A DNA stretch of 64,000 nucleotides, taken from the NCBI RefSeq assembly GCF_018860565.1, contig NZ_JAHKPS010000022.1, positions 485,195 to 549,194 of the forward strand. Reading direction: 5' to 3'. Below, piece after piece: positions 51,736 through 59,845 of the stretch. The number at the start of each line of letters is the position of its first letter. Position 1 is the first letter of the stretch. Position numbers and translations under genes: made by a program. The notes beneath the pieces are model-generated. The model saw only the letters and a list, made by a program, of their open reading frames with translations, had not been told where the DNA came from and made no database searches. This DNA comes from Winogradskyella psychrotolerans. Lineage in GTDB: Bacteria > Bacteroidota > Bacteroidia > Flavobacteriales > Flavobacteriaceae.

Positions 51736-53397
51736 TTATTTAATCACTAATTTCTTAGTAGTTGAAGTATTGTTTTGAGTGATTTTTACAATGTAAACAC
51801 CAGACTTTAAGTTAGCAACATTTAATGTGTTGTTAGTTAAAGTTTCGTTTTTAACTTGCTTACCTAAAATATCAAATACTTGAACAGAGATTGCTTCACT
51901 ATTTCTAGATGTAATAGAAACAAAACCAGTATTTGTTGGGTTAGGATATAAGCTAAATGTATTAGCATTAAAATTATTTACACTTAATGGTGGTGCGATA
52001 TCACTAGCATATCTAGGGAAAATTTGATAATCATCATTATACTGACCGCCTAAACCAGTAATGCTAGCAGCACCTGTTGGTATTGCAGAACCTACAAGAT
52101 CTTCATCACCAAAAGCAACTCGTGCAATAGTCACATCAGCACCATCAGCTACGTTATAGTTAGTACCACTTTCAAAAATTCCTGAATCTTCAAACGTAAC
52201 ATTGTTTAAAGTGATTAATCTACTTTCGTATGCCTCACCATTGTTTATAAGTTCAGAAGCACTAACCACTATTGGTGTTAATGTATTTCCTGTAGAAGAA
52301 GCACTAGCTACATTTTCACTTGGAACAAACTGAAGTGTATTCGCAAATTCAGTAAGTTGTCCTTTTAAGCCAGTTATTCCATCACCATTATTAAATGCAG
52401 TACTTAATGTGCCGCTAGTATCGTCAATTAAGATTCCGGCACCTTCATCTTGAATGAATTTTTGGTTTCTAGAACTACTCGTAGCAATATAAGATATAAT
52501 AGCTTCACCTGTTAGCTCGTAAAACTCACCTACAGTTCCTGCACGTAATGCTGTAATATTTGCGACTTGTGTCGTAGACGTCACATCAAATGATACAGAA
52601 GCAGTAACTGGGCTTGCTAATGGTTGGTGACTGTTATCTACTAATTCTAAATCTAAAGTATGCGTGCCATCAGTTAGTCCTGTTAAGCTAATAGGGTCAG
52701 TGTCATATTTCATAACAACAGAACCACCATCAACAGAGTAATGGATATGACCATCAATACCTGCACCAGCATTACCAACTACAAAGTTTTGAACACTAAT
52801 TTCTACATTTACATCAGGACCTGCTACTAATTCACCATTTGAAGGAGTAGTCACACTTAAAGTAGGCACGGCTCCAGCCTCTTGGAAAAACGAAAAATCA
52901 TCCCAATAAACAACGGCAGAACCATAAGTTCTAACTTCAAAATAGAATCCAGCAGCTGTTGCTGGAGCAGTTACTGTTACGCTATATTCTGTCCATTGGT
53001 TGCCATTGTTGTCAAAATATGAGTTGTTTGGGCCTCTTAATTCGGCAGCGTTATCATTAATATTAGCATCCGAACCATCTTTCCAGTAACTCCAAATTCT
53101 AGCATCAGTATCATCTCCAGACTCTACTTTATACCACATTGATATTGTGTATGAGTTGCCAGGAGTAATACCTGTTATGGTTTGTCCTAAATCTTTTGTA
53201 CCATCTCCGGTCTGTTTAGCAGAAAAACTACCACTATGAGTCTCTGTAGATTCTTGAGCTACATTCTCAATTTTGGTCCAGCTTTCAGGGGTGCTGGCAT
53301 CTGTCCATGTCTCAAAATTCCCATTCAATAACAATTCTTGTCCAAATGTTAAAGAAGTAATTGCTAAGGCAATAAATAAAAAGTAAATTTTCTTCAT
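51736..53397 (-). CDS. Secreted protein with T9SS type A sorting domain
   Basis: A 553-residue secreted protein. A signal peptide (1-19, ending LTFGQ) is followed by a carbohydrate-binding-like jelly roll (about 20-172: LLLNGNFETWTDASTPESWTK through VVYWDDFSFFQE). A CARDB-like beta domain and a DUF5689/OB-like domain come next (about 276-468: VANITALRAGTVGEFYELTGEAIISYI, FIQDEGAGILIDD). The C-terminal sorting domain (SLYPNPTNTGFVSI to TKKLVIK, about 477-553) sends it through the type IX secretion system to the surface or medium. The function is unknown; the domain mix suggests a surface or nuclease-associated role. Confidence 0.92.
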   Translation of the reverse strand: MKKIYFLFIALAITSLTFGQELLLNGNFETWTDASTPESWTKIENVAQESTETHSGSFSAKQTGDGTKDLGQTITGITPGNSYTISMWYKVESGDDTDARIWSYWKDGSDANINDNAAELRGPNNSYFDNNGNQWTEYSVTVTAPATAAGFYFEVRTYGSAVVYWDDFSFFQEAGAVPTLSVTTPSNGELVAGPDVNVEISVQNFVVGNAGAGIDGHIHYSVDGGSVVMKYDTDPISLTGLTDGTHTLDLELVDNSHQPLASPVTASVSFDVTSTTQVANITALRAGTVGEFYELTGEAIISYIATSSSRNQKFIQDEGAGILIDDTSGTLSTAFNNGDGITGLKGQLTEFANTLQFVPSENVASASSTGNTLTPIVVSASELINNGEAYESRLITLNNVTFEDSGIFESGTNYNVADGADVTIARVAFGDEDLVGSAIPTGAASITGLGGQYNDDYQIFPRYASDIAPPLSVNNFNANTFSLYPNPTNTGFVSITSRNSEAISVQVFDILGKQVKNETLTNNTLNVANLKSGVYIVKITQNNTSTTKKLVIK

Positions 53398-53425
53398 AAT
53401 TGATTTTTTATAAAAAGTTAGATTA

Positions 53426-53433
53426 CAAATATA
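53426..53433 (-). promoter_or_regulatory. Promoter -7 element of the T9SS cargo gene
   Basis: The minus strand has TATATTTG, an exact TAnnTTTG match, 29 bases before the ATG at 53397. Confidence 0.45.
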
Positions 53434-53629
53434 ACAACAAATAGTGAGTTTTAAGAATCAGATTCGTTAATACTTATCATTTTACAATAAGTTAATATGG
53501 TAACTATCAGGGGCTTCTTAGTTTCAGTGATTTATATTTTTAATGTTAGGGAATTGTTATCAATTCAATATTTTTAGAGAGTTAAGATGGATATATTTTA
53601 TATTTACAATTATTAAAACAAATATACCA

Positions 53630-54316
53630 TTGAAAAAGAAAGACATTAAGATACTATTAGTAGATGATGAGCCAGATATTTTAGAGATTGTAGGTTACAA
53701 TTTATCTGCTGAAGGTTATCAAGTTATTAAAGGCGAAAATGGTTTAGAAGCTTTAGAACTAGCAAAAAAGCATAAACCTCATTTAATTATTTTAGATGTG
53801 ATGATGCCAAAAATGGATGGTATTGAAGCTTGTGAAAGAATAAGATCGCAACAAGATTTAAGTGAAACAATCATTACGTTTTTAACAGCAAGAGGAGAAG
53901 ATTATTCTCAAGTGGCTGGTTTTGATGCTGGTGCAGATGATTATATTGCAAAACCTATAAGGCCTAAAGTTTTAATAAGTAAAGTAAAAGCTTTGCTTAG
54001 AAGACTTAAGCAAACCGAAGGTGATGTTGAAACTATCTTAAAGATTGGTGATTTAGTGATTTATAAAGAAGAATATAAAATCATTAATAAAGGAGTAGAG
54101 ATTACTTTGCCAAGAAAAGAGTTTGAATTATTATCTTTGTTAGCAACCAAACCTGGTAAAGTTTTTAAACGTGATGAGATTTTAGATAAAGTCTGGGGAA
54201 ATGAAGTCGTTGTTGGAGGTAGAACCATCGATGTTCATATTAGAAAGCTTCGTGAAAAAATTGGAGACAAATCTTTTAAAACGGTTAAAGGTGTTGGTTA
54301 CAAGTTTGTAGACTAA
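53630..54316 (+). CDS. OmpR/PhoB-family response regulator
   Basis: A 228-residue regulator. I start it at the TTG at 53630, giving MKKKDIKILLVDDEPDILEIV, the common start of this family; an ATG at 53543 adds 29 residues unlike any receiver domain. The receiver has the acidic pair in DDE (12-14), the phosphorylation site Asp56 in LILDVMMPKMDG, and a Lys in AKPIRP (about 107). The C-terminal winged helix ends RTIDVHIRKLREKIGDKSFKTVKGVGYKF. The kinase gene overlaps its stop by one base, so the two form a PhoB/PhoR-type system. The stimulus is unknown. Confidence 0.94.
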   Translation: MKKKDIKILLVDDEPDILEIVGYNLSAEGYQVIKGENGLEALELAKKHKPHLIILDVMMPKMDGIEACERIRSQQDLSETIITFLTARGEDYSQVAGFDAGADDYIAKPIRPKVLISKVKALLRRLKQTEGDVETILKIGDLVIYKEEYKIINKGVEITLPRKEFELLSLLATKPGKVFKRDEILDKVWGNEVVVGGRTIDVHIRKLREKIGDKSFKTVKGVGYKFVD

Positions 54317-55359
54317 TGCAAGGTAAAAATTTAAAGAAATCTTATAAATTCGCATTGCGAACAGCACTATATGTAACGTTGTTTACAACGGTTCTTGTTA
54401 GTGCTTTTTTGCATTTTTACCACGCCATTAATTGGCATCTTGTATTTTACCCTCTGCTATGTTTTCCTTTATGTTTTTTTATTATTCAATATAGGGTTGA
54501 ACGTTTTATATACAAGCGTGTTAAGAAAATATACGATGATTTAACATTGCTAGAATCTACGAGCTTAAGACAACAACCCATAACTACAGATATGGGAACC
54601 TTAACCAAAGAGATTGATAAATATGCCAAAAACAAAAAATTTGAAATCGAAACGCTCAAAATAAGAGAAGAGTATCGAAAAGAATTTATAGGTAATGTTT
54701 CTCATGAGTTAAAAACACCTTTGTTTACCGTTCAAAGCTATTTACTCACATTATTAGATGGAGGTATTGAAGACGAAAAAATTAGAAAAAAATACCTTAC
54801 ACGAGCAAGTAAAGGAGTTGAGCGCTTAACTTATATAATTAAAGACTTAGATATGATTACCAAATTAGAGGTTGGTGATCTTAGTTTGGAGAAAGAGAAT
54901 TTTGATATCGTTAAATTGGTGCAGAGTGTGTTTGATCTTTTTGAAATGAAAGCCGCTAAAAAAAATATTACCTTAATTTTTGATATCGATTATCCTAAGC
55001 CTATTATGGTCTATGCAGATAAGGAACGTATTCAACAAGTTTTAACCAACCTTATTGTTAACTCTATTAAATACGGACGTGAAAAAGGGACTACAGAAGT
55101 TAGTATAGAGAACCTTATTAAAAACAAAGCTATTATTAGAGTTACTGATAATGGAGAAGGTATTGCTAAAGCTAATTTGCAAAGGCTGTTCGAACGTTTT
55201 TATCGTGTAGATAAAAGTGGTTCTCGTAAAGAAGGTGGTTCTGGTTTAGGCTTGTCTATTGTAAAGCATATTATAGAAGCTCACGAAGAAAAAATATATA
55301 TAGAAAGCCAATTAGGTGTTGGTAGTGAGTTTTCCTTCACGCTAGAAAAGTCCAAATAA
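54316..55359 (+). CDS. Sensor histidine kinase (PhoR-like)
   Basis: A 347-residue inner-membrane kinase. Two transmembrane segments lie close together (about 17-33 and 41-57), leaving almost no periplasmic sensor. H-box: GNVSHELKTPLFTVQSYL (about 130-147). N-box: NLIVNSIKYGREKG. G1: VTDNGEGIAKA. G2: EGGSGLGLSIVKHIIEAH. It overlaps the response-regulator gene by one base (TAATG) and is its cognate partner. The short sensor suggests detection within the membrane or through a partner protein. Its 3' end overlaps the convergent glycosyltransferase gene by 18 bases. Confidence 0.94.
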   Translation: MQGKNLKKSYKFALRTALYVTLFTTVLVSAFLHFYHAINWHLVFYPLLCFPLCFFIIQYRVERFIYKRVKKIYDDLTLLESTSLRQQPITTDMGTLTKEIDKYAKNKKFEIETLKIREEYRKEFIGNVSHELKTPLFTVQSYLLTLLDGGIEDEKIRKKYLTRASKGVERLTYIIKDLDMITKLEVGDLSLEKENFDIVKLVQSVFDLFEMKAAKKNITLIFDIDYPKPIMVYADKERIQQVLTNLIVNSIKYGREKGTTEVSIENLIKNKAIIRVTDNGEGIAKANLQRLFERFYRVDKSGSRKEGGSGLGLSIVKHIIEAHEEKIYIESQLGVGSEFSFTLEKSK

Positions 55360-56403
55360 TTTGTTGTAGTTTACCTGAAATGCTTCAAATTTAAAACCGT
55401 TGTAGTTTTCAATCTCAGTTAATTGTTCAATATCAAATTCATCCTGGTTGGCGTAAGGTGCAATATGTTCTGCCTTCAATTTTTTAGCTAAATATTCTTG
55501 TTCAAATTGACCAGGAGTAGGAATAAAAAAGGCTTTCTTTTCAAGCTTTGCTAAATCCATAATAGAAGTGTAACCCGATCGACCTAATACCATATTGCTT
55601 TGGTTAATTGCAGTTTCCAATTCTACACTAGTCATATAATTATAGATATTTATATGTTCTTGTTGCGTTTTGGTTTGTATAGGTGCTACAGTGCCTTTTA
55701 CAAAACAGACGTTTCCTTGATAGTATTTTAACTCTTTAAGTAATTTCTCTTCTAAAAAAGTACGTTGAGGTTCTGGTCCAGAAAGCACAACTAAAAGCTG
55801 GTATTTAGTTTCTAAATCTTGTTTTTTAAATCGAGATAAAGGACCTAAATATTTTAATGGAGCTTCAAAGTTTTCTGGGTGTCCTAAAATGCCACTAAGG
55901 TTTTTAGAGCCTTTATAGTCAGGAATCCAACATTCATCAAATTTTGAAATGATATGTTGATGCATTTTTGAGCTCAGCCAAGTAGTATTCCCACTTAAAA
56001 CTTGCAATTGATGTGTTATAAATACAGAAGGAATAGATTTATGTCTTACTCCAAAACGATTATCAGAGATGATACCAGCTATAGGATTCGTTTTTATAAA
56101 CGCTTTAATGGCTTTTTTCTCTTTTTTAATCGTTTTTAAAAGATGAGGTGAGTCTTTTAAAAGTTTAACCTTAAAGTTCTTTGGATTTTTAGAATACGTT
56201 ATGTTGTATGAAGGTAGTTCCAAAGATTCAAGTTTAGGAAATTCTTTTTTTAATAATTGAAGTGCAATCCCATCACTGGCAATTATCGGTTCAAAATTAT
56301 GACGTATTAATTCATTTATAATAGGAATACATCGTGTAGCATGACCTAAACCCCAATTTAATGGGGAGACTAAAACCTTTTTATTGTTTTGATTCTGTTT
56401 CAG
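55342..56403 (-). CDS. Glycosyltransferase (MurG-like), with probable CTG start
   Basis: A 353-residue GT-B protein of the MurG-like group in Bacteroidota. The open frame is bounded upstream by an in-frame stop, and no ATG, GTG or TTG precedes the essential N-terminal motif VSPLNWGLGHATRCIPIINELI (residues 11-32). The first usable in-frame codon, giving LKQNQNNKKVLVSPLNW, is CTG at 56403. The nearest conventional codon, TTG at 56223, would cut off 60 conserved residues including the GLGHATR loop. A -7 element at 56436-56443 places the transcript start about 27 bases before the CTG, in agreement. The acceptor substrate is unknown; the C-terminal half holds the usual sugar-nucleotide segment (GRSGYTSIMDLAKLEKKAFFIPTPGQFEQEYLA). 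Confidence 0.82.
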   Translation of the reverse strand: MKQNQNNKKVLVSPLNWGLGHATRCIPIINELIRHNFEPIIASDGIALQLLKKEFPKLESLELPSYNITYSKNPKNFKVKLLKDSPHLLKTIKKEKKAIKAFIKTNPIAGIISDNRFGVRHKSIPSVFITHQLQVLSGNTTWLSSKMHQHIISKFDECWIPDYKGSKNLSGILGHPENFEAPLKYLGPLSRFKKQDLETKYQLLVVLSGPEPQRTFLEEKLLKELKYYQGNVCFVKGTVAPIQTKTQQEHINIYNYMTSVELETAINQSNMVLGRSGYTSIMDLAKLEKKAFFIPTPGQFEQEYLAKKLKAEHIAPYANQDEFDIEQLTEIENYNGFKFEAFQVNYNKLFGLF

Positions 56404-56435
56404 TAATTATTTATTTTAGATATGTATCTACGAAA

Positions 56436-56443
56436 CAAAGGTA
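56436..56443 (-). promoter_or_regulatory. Promoter -7 element of the glycosyltransferase gene
   Basis: The minus strand has TACCTTTG, an exact TAnnTTTG match. Transcription from about 56430 would make a 27-base leader ahead of the CTG start at 56403. Confidence 0.5.
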
Positions 56444-56503
56444 AACCTAAAATGTTTCCTTAATTTTACCGAATTATTATAAAAATAAGAAATTAGAATA
56501 ATT

Positions 56504-57178
56504 GTGGGAAGTAAAAATAAACTCAAGCGTTTTAGGGAAAACGAAACCTTTCATAATGTATATCAGCCAACACGAGAAGAATTGGTTGATGCAGCATATC
56601 AATTAAAAGGCAAATGGAAAGCCGAAGTATTTAAAAATAATAATCCTTTAGTCTTAGAATTAGGTTGTGGAAAAGGAGAATATACTGTTGGCTTAGCAAA
56701 ACGTTATCCTCATAAAAATTTTATTGGTATAGATATTAAAGGAGCACGTTTCTGGAGAGGAGCAAAAACAGCCATTGAAGAAAATATTCCAAATGCAGCA
56801 TTTATTAGAACACAAATAGAATTAGTTGCTCATGTGTTTGAAGAAAATGAAGTTGATGAAATATGGATTACATTCCCAGATCCACAAATAAAATACCAGC
56901 GTACAAAGCACCGAATGACTAATTTACAGTTTTTAGAACGCTATAAAAAAATATTAAAGCCAGGTGGTGTAATGCACTTAAAAACAGACAGCGAATTTAT
57001 GCATGGTTACACCTTAGGTTTGTTGCATGGTTCGGGTTATGAAGTGTTGTATGCCAACCACAATGTTTATAAATTAGAAGGCAGTCCTAAAGATGTTACT
57101 GAAATTCAAACCTTTTACGAAAGCCAGTATTTAGAGAAAGACAAAGCAATTACGTATATTAGATTCAAAATCAACTAA
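56504..57178 (+). CDS. trmB: tRNA (guanosine(46)-N7)-methyltransferase
   Basis: A 224-residue TrmB. The start is GTG. The SAM-binding loop is VLELGCGKGEYTVGLAKRYP (about 50-69), and DEIWITFPDPQIKYQRTKHRM (about 118-138) is the family signature. It methylates G46 in the variable loop of several tRNAs. The length is normal. The next gene starts three bases downstream, so the two are co-transcribed. Confidence 0.96.
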   Translation: MGSKNKLKRFRENETFHNVYQPTREELVDAAYQLKGKWKAEVFKNNNPLVLELGCGKGEYTVGLAKRYPHKNFIGIDIKGARFWRGAKTAIEENIPNAAFIRTQIELVAHVFEENEVDEIWITFPDPQIKYQRTKHRMTNLQFLERYKKILKPGGVMHLKTDSEFMHGYTLGLLHGSGYEVLYANHNVYKLEGSPKDVTEIQTFYESQYLEKDKAITYIRFKIN

Positions 57179-57181
57179 AAC

Positions 57182-57811
57182 TTGAGCATCACTGTTATTT
57201 TTTTTTTAGGGCTTATAGTGGCAATTATTGGTGTTATTCCGCCAGGTTTGCTTAACATGACAGCTGCAAGGATAAGCCTAAAAGAAGGAGCAGGACGAGG
57301 CATTATGTTTTCTACAGGTGTTAGTATTGTTGTATTTATTCAAACATATATCGCCGCTATTTTTGCAAGGTATTTAACCAATCATCAAGACATTGTAGAA
57401 ATTCTTAAACGTGTAGCTTTTATTATTTTTGTACTTATTACCATATACTTTTTTGTGTTGGCATCAAAGCAAAAAGAGTCAAAACCAGAAACCGAAATAA
57501 AAAGTAGGCATGGTAGATTATTACATGGCATGTTATTGTCTGCATTAAATGTATTTCCTATTCCATATCAAGCTTATATGACCATTACTTTGGTGTCTTT
57601 TGGCTGGATGAATTTTGAAAAATTAAGCATTATTACTTATGTTACAGGTGCCTCAACAGGAACATTTGTAGTGTTATATTTTTATATTTTCTTTTTCGAT
57701 AAGATTAAAGATAAGGCCTTTACTTCACAAAAAAACATGAACTATATTATAGGTAGTGTTACAGGAATTGTTGCTTTAATTACTTTTATTAATATTATAA
57801 AAGCGTGGTAA
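57182..57811 (+). CDS. LysE-family exporter
   Basis: A 209-residue inner-membrane protein with about six transmembrane helices. The N-terminal helix holds IVAIIGVIPPGLLNMTAARISLKEGAGRGIMFSTG (about 13-47), which matches the LysE/RhtB PGP motif. It starts with a TTG three bases after the trmB stop; no ATG precedes the conserved helix. LysE members export amino acids; the substrate is not predictable. It precedes the alkyltransferase-like gene by one base. Confidence 0.85.
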   Translation: MSITVIFFLGLIVAIIGVIPPGLLNMTAARISLKEGAGRGIMFSTGVSIVVFIQTYIAAIFARYLTNHQDIVEILKRVAFIIFVLITIYFFVLASKQKESKPETEIKSRHGRLLHGMLLSALNVFPIPYQAYMTITLVSFGWMNFEKLSIITYVTGASTGTFVVLYFYIFFFDKIKDKAFTSQKNMNYIIGSVTGIVALITFINIIKAW

Positions 57812-57812
57812 T

Positions 57813-58142
57813 ATGCAACCAGAAACTTTAGGTTTTTTTGAACGTGTTTATGGCGTTGCAAGGCAAATTCCTTACGGTAGAGTAACAAGCTACGGCGCAA
57901 TAGCCAAATATTTAGGAGCAGGCAAAAGTGCCAGAATTGTTGGTTATGCTATGAATGGTTCTCATGGTAAAGATGTTCCTGCACACCGAGTTGTCAATCA
58001 AAAAGGATTGTTAACAGGGAAGCACCATTTTGAAGGAACCAATCTTATGCAGCAACTTTTAGAGAGTGAAGGTATTGAAGTTGTAGATCATCAAATCCAA
58101 AATTTAGACGCTATTTTTTGGGATCCTGCCAAAGAGCTTTAG
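57813..58142 (+). CDS. Alkyltransferase-like protein (ATL), MGMT family
   Basis: A 109-residue protein matching only the DNA-binding half of O6-methylguanine-DNA methyltransferase. The MGMT active-site PCHRV reads PAHRV here: Ala57 replaces the methyl-accepting cysteine. It keeps the DNA-binding segments IPYGRVTSYGAIAKYLGAGKSARIVGYAMN (about 19-48). ATL proteins bind O6-alkylguanine without repairing it directly and pass it to nucleotide-excision repair. The motif change and short length agree with ATL rather than a broken MGMT. It is at the end of the trmB-lysE cluster. Confidence 0.93.
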   Translation: MQPETLGFFERVYGVARQIPYGRVTSYGAIAKYLGAGKSARIVGYAMNGSHGKDVPAHRVVNQKGLLTGKHHFEGTNLMQQLLESEGIEVVDHQIQNLDAIFWDPAKEL

Positions 58143-58318
58143 TTCTTATTTTTTATTAAATAATAGAAGAATAGTTTTACTCTCTAATGAGAGTATTGAT
58201 AACCTATTTAGATGTTATTTTAGGTTTGCTTTTTTGTCTATCTCTAGAGCGATTACTAAACCAAATCCACCTATTGCACAATTCAATTTTAGCGCTTCAA
58301 ATTCTAAACTTTTCTAAG

Positions 58319-58326
58319 TACCTTTG
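58319..58326 (+). promoter_or_regulatory. Promoter -7 element of the mrp-nifU operon
   Basis: TACCTTTG matches TAnnTTTG exactly. The predicted start near 58332 leaves a leader of about 70 bases before the mrp ATG. Confidence 0.5.
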
Positions 58327-58400
58327 CGCATAGAATTAATCTTAATAAAAAGAGATTAGGCGCTGTAATTTAGATACTTTTCTCTCTACTCATAATTGAT

Positions 58401-59540
58401 ATGAAACTAAAAAAACAAGATATACTTAACGCTTTAAAAACTATAACAGCACCTGGTGAAGGTGAAAATATGGTAGATAGCGGAGCTGTAACTAATGTAG
58501 TCACTTTTGCTGATGAGGTAATTGTTGATATTACAATAAGAAATCCAAGTCTTCAGGCTCGTAAAAAAACTGAAGTTGAAATTTTACAAACCATTCATAA
58601 AAAGGTTTACGAAAAAGCTAAAATAAAAGTCAATGTAAAAGTTGATGCACCTGCAGCAGCACCAAAAAACGAAATTAAAGGAAAAGCAATTCCAGGTATT
58701 CAGAATATTGTAGCCGTTGCTTCTGGAAAAGGAGGTGTAGGGAAATCTACTGTAACAGCAAATTTAGCGGTTACTTTAGCAAAAATGGGCTTTAAAGTTG
58801 GTGTTTTAGATGCTGATATTTACGGACCATCAATTCCTATTATGTTTGATGTAGCGAATGAACGTCCATTATCTGTAAATGTAGATGGAAAGTCTAAAAT
58901 GAAACCTGTAGAAAATTACGGTGTTAAAGTATTATCTATCGGTTTTTTTACAAAACCAGATCAGGCTGTAATTTGGAGAGGACCAATGGCATCTAAAGCA
59001 TTAAATCAAATGATATTTGATGCGGCTTGGGGAGAATTAGATTTCTTACTACTCGATTTACCTCCAGGAACAGGAGATATTCACTTAAGTATTATGCAGG
59101 CATTACCTATTACAGGAGCTGTCGTGGTAAGTACACCTCAAAATGTAGCTTTAGCAGATGCTAAAAAAGGAGTGGCAATGTTTCAGCAAGATAGTATCAA
59201 TGTACCTGTTTTAGGTATTATAGAAAATATGGCCTACTTTACACCTGCAGAACTTCCAGAAAATAAATACTATATCTTTGGAAAAGAAGGAGCTAAGCAC
59301 TTGGCAGAAGATTTAGACGTGCCATTTTTAGGTGAGGTACCATTAATTCAAAGCATAAGAGAAGCAGGTGACTTAGGAAGACCAGCAGCAATGCAAACCG
59401 CAACACCAATTGAAGCCGCTTTTGAAGCAATTACAAGAGATGTTGTTCAACAAGTGGTTAACCGTAATGAAGCATTACCAGCTACCGAAGCTATAAAAAT
59501 CACAACAATGGCAGGTTGTTCTGCTGTTAAAAAAAATTAG
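58401..59540 (+). CDS. mrp: Mrp/NBP35-family P-loop ATPase (iron-sulfur carrier)
   Basis: A 379-residue ApbC/Mrp protein. An N-terminal MIP18-like domain (1-75) is followed by the deviant Walker A loop SGKGGVGKST (108-117) and the LDLPPGTGD loop (about 215-223). Where typical family members have a CxxC pair to hold a bridging [4Fe-4S] cluster, this protein has TPAELPENKYY (after ENMAYF, about 275-285). Only a late Cys (AGCSAVKK) remains. It would still bind ATP; I infer altered cluster handling. The nifU-like gene starts one base after its stop. Confidence 0.9.
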   Translation: MKLKKQDILNALKTITAPGEGENMVDSGAVTNVVTFADEVIVDITIRNPSLQARKKTEVEILQTIHKKVYEKAKIKVNVKVDAPAAAPKNEIKGKAIPGIQNIVAVASGKGGVGKSTVTANLAVTLAKMGFKVGVLDADIYGPSIPIMFDVANERPLSVNVDGKSKMKPVENYGVKVLSIGFFTKPDQAVIWRGPMASKALNQMIFDAAWGELDFLLLDLPPGTGDIHLSIMQALPITGAVVVSTPQNVALADAKKGVAMFQQDSINVPVLGIIENMAYFTPAELPENKYYIFGKEGAKHLAEDLDVPFLGEVPLIQSIREAGDLGRPAAMQTATPIEAAFEAITRDVVQQVVNRNEALPATEAIKITTMAGCSAVKKN

Positions 59541-59780
59541 ATGAGCACAGAAGAACTTAGATTAAACGTAGAAAAAGCATTGGATGAAATCCGCCCGTTT
59601 CTACAAAGTGATGGAGGCGATATTAATTTATTATCTATAGACGATGATAAATTTGTAAAAGTACAACTTGTAGGTGCTTGTACATCGTGTAGTGTTAATC
59701 AGATGACTTTAAAATCTGGTGTAGAGATGACCATTAAAAAATATGCTCCACAAATCGAAAAAGTTATTAATGTAGAATAG
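59541..59780 (+). CDS. NifU C-terminal-domain protein (Nfu-type scaffold)
   Basis: A 79-residue Fe-S scaffold or carrier. It has the conserved FLQSDGGDINLLSID (about 19-33) and the metal-binding CxxC in GACTSCSVNQMTLKSGVE (about 50-67). It matches the Nfu/NifU C-terminal domain alone, without the N-terminal IscU-like part. It starts directly after mrp, so both are co-transcribed and likely assemble Fe-S clusters together. It is followed by a CRP-like palindrome and a second promoter. Confidence 0.93.
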   Translation: MSTEELRLNVEKALDEIRPFLQSDGGDINLLSIDDDKFVKVQLVGACTSCSVNQMTLKSGVEMTIKKYAPQIEKVINVE

Positions 59781-59781
59781 T

Positions 59782-59801
59782 AATGTGACATTTATCACAT
59801 T
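59782..59801. promoter_or_regulatory. CRP/FNR-type binding site (TGTGA-N6-TCACA)
   Basis: AATGTGA, CATTTA, TCACATT: a perfect 20-base inverted repeat containing the E. coli CRP consensus TGTGA-N6-TCACA. It is centred at 59791.5, about 40 bases before the predicted transcription start of the reductase gene (near 59832), the class II activator position. The promoter downstream has a good -7 element but no -33 element, as expected for an activated promoter. Confidence 0.6.
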
Positions 59802-59820
59802 CTGAATAAAATGACATTAG

Positions 59821-59828
59821 TAATTTTG
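59821..59828 (+). promoter_or_regulatory. Promoter -7 element of the reductase-ferredoxin operon
   Basis: TAATTTTG matches TAnnTTTG exactly, 17 bases before the ATG at 59846. There is no -33 TTG; the CRP-like palindrome lies in that region instead. Confidence 0.55.
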
Positions 59829-59845
59829 TATTCAATATTACATTC

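Noticed and set aside
53543..53629. ATG-started extension of the response regulator
   Set aside because: The 29 added residues do not resemble a receiver domain; a TTG at 53630 gives the usual family start.
58187..58333. A 48-codon hydrophobic open frame between the ATL and mrp genes
   Set aside because: It covers the mrp promoter element, shows no start signals, and its hydrophobicity follows from AT richness.
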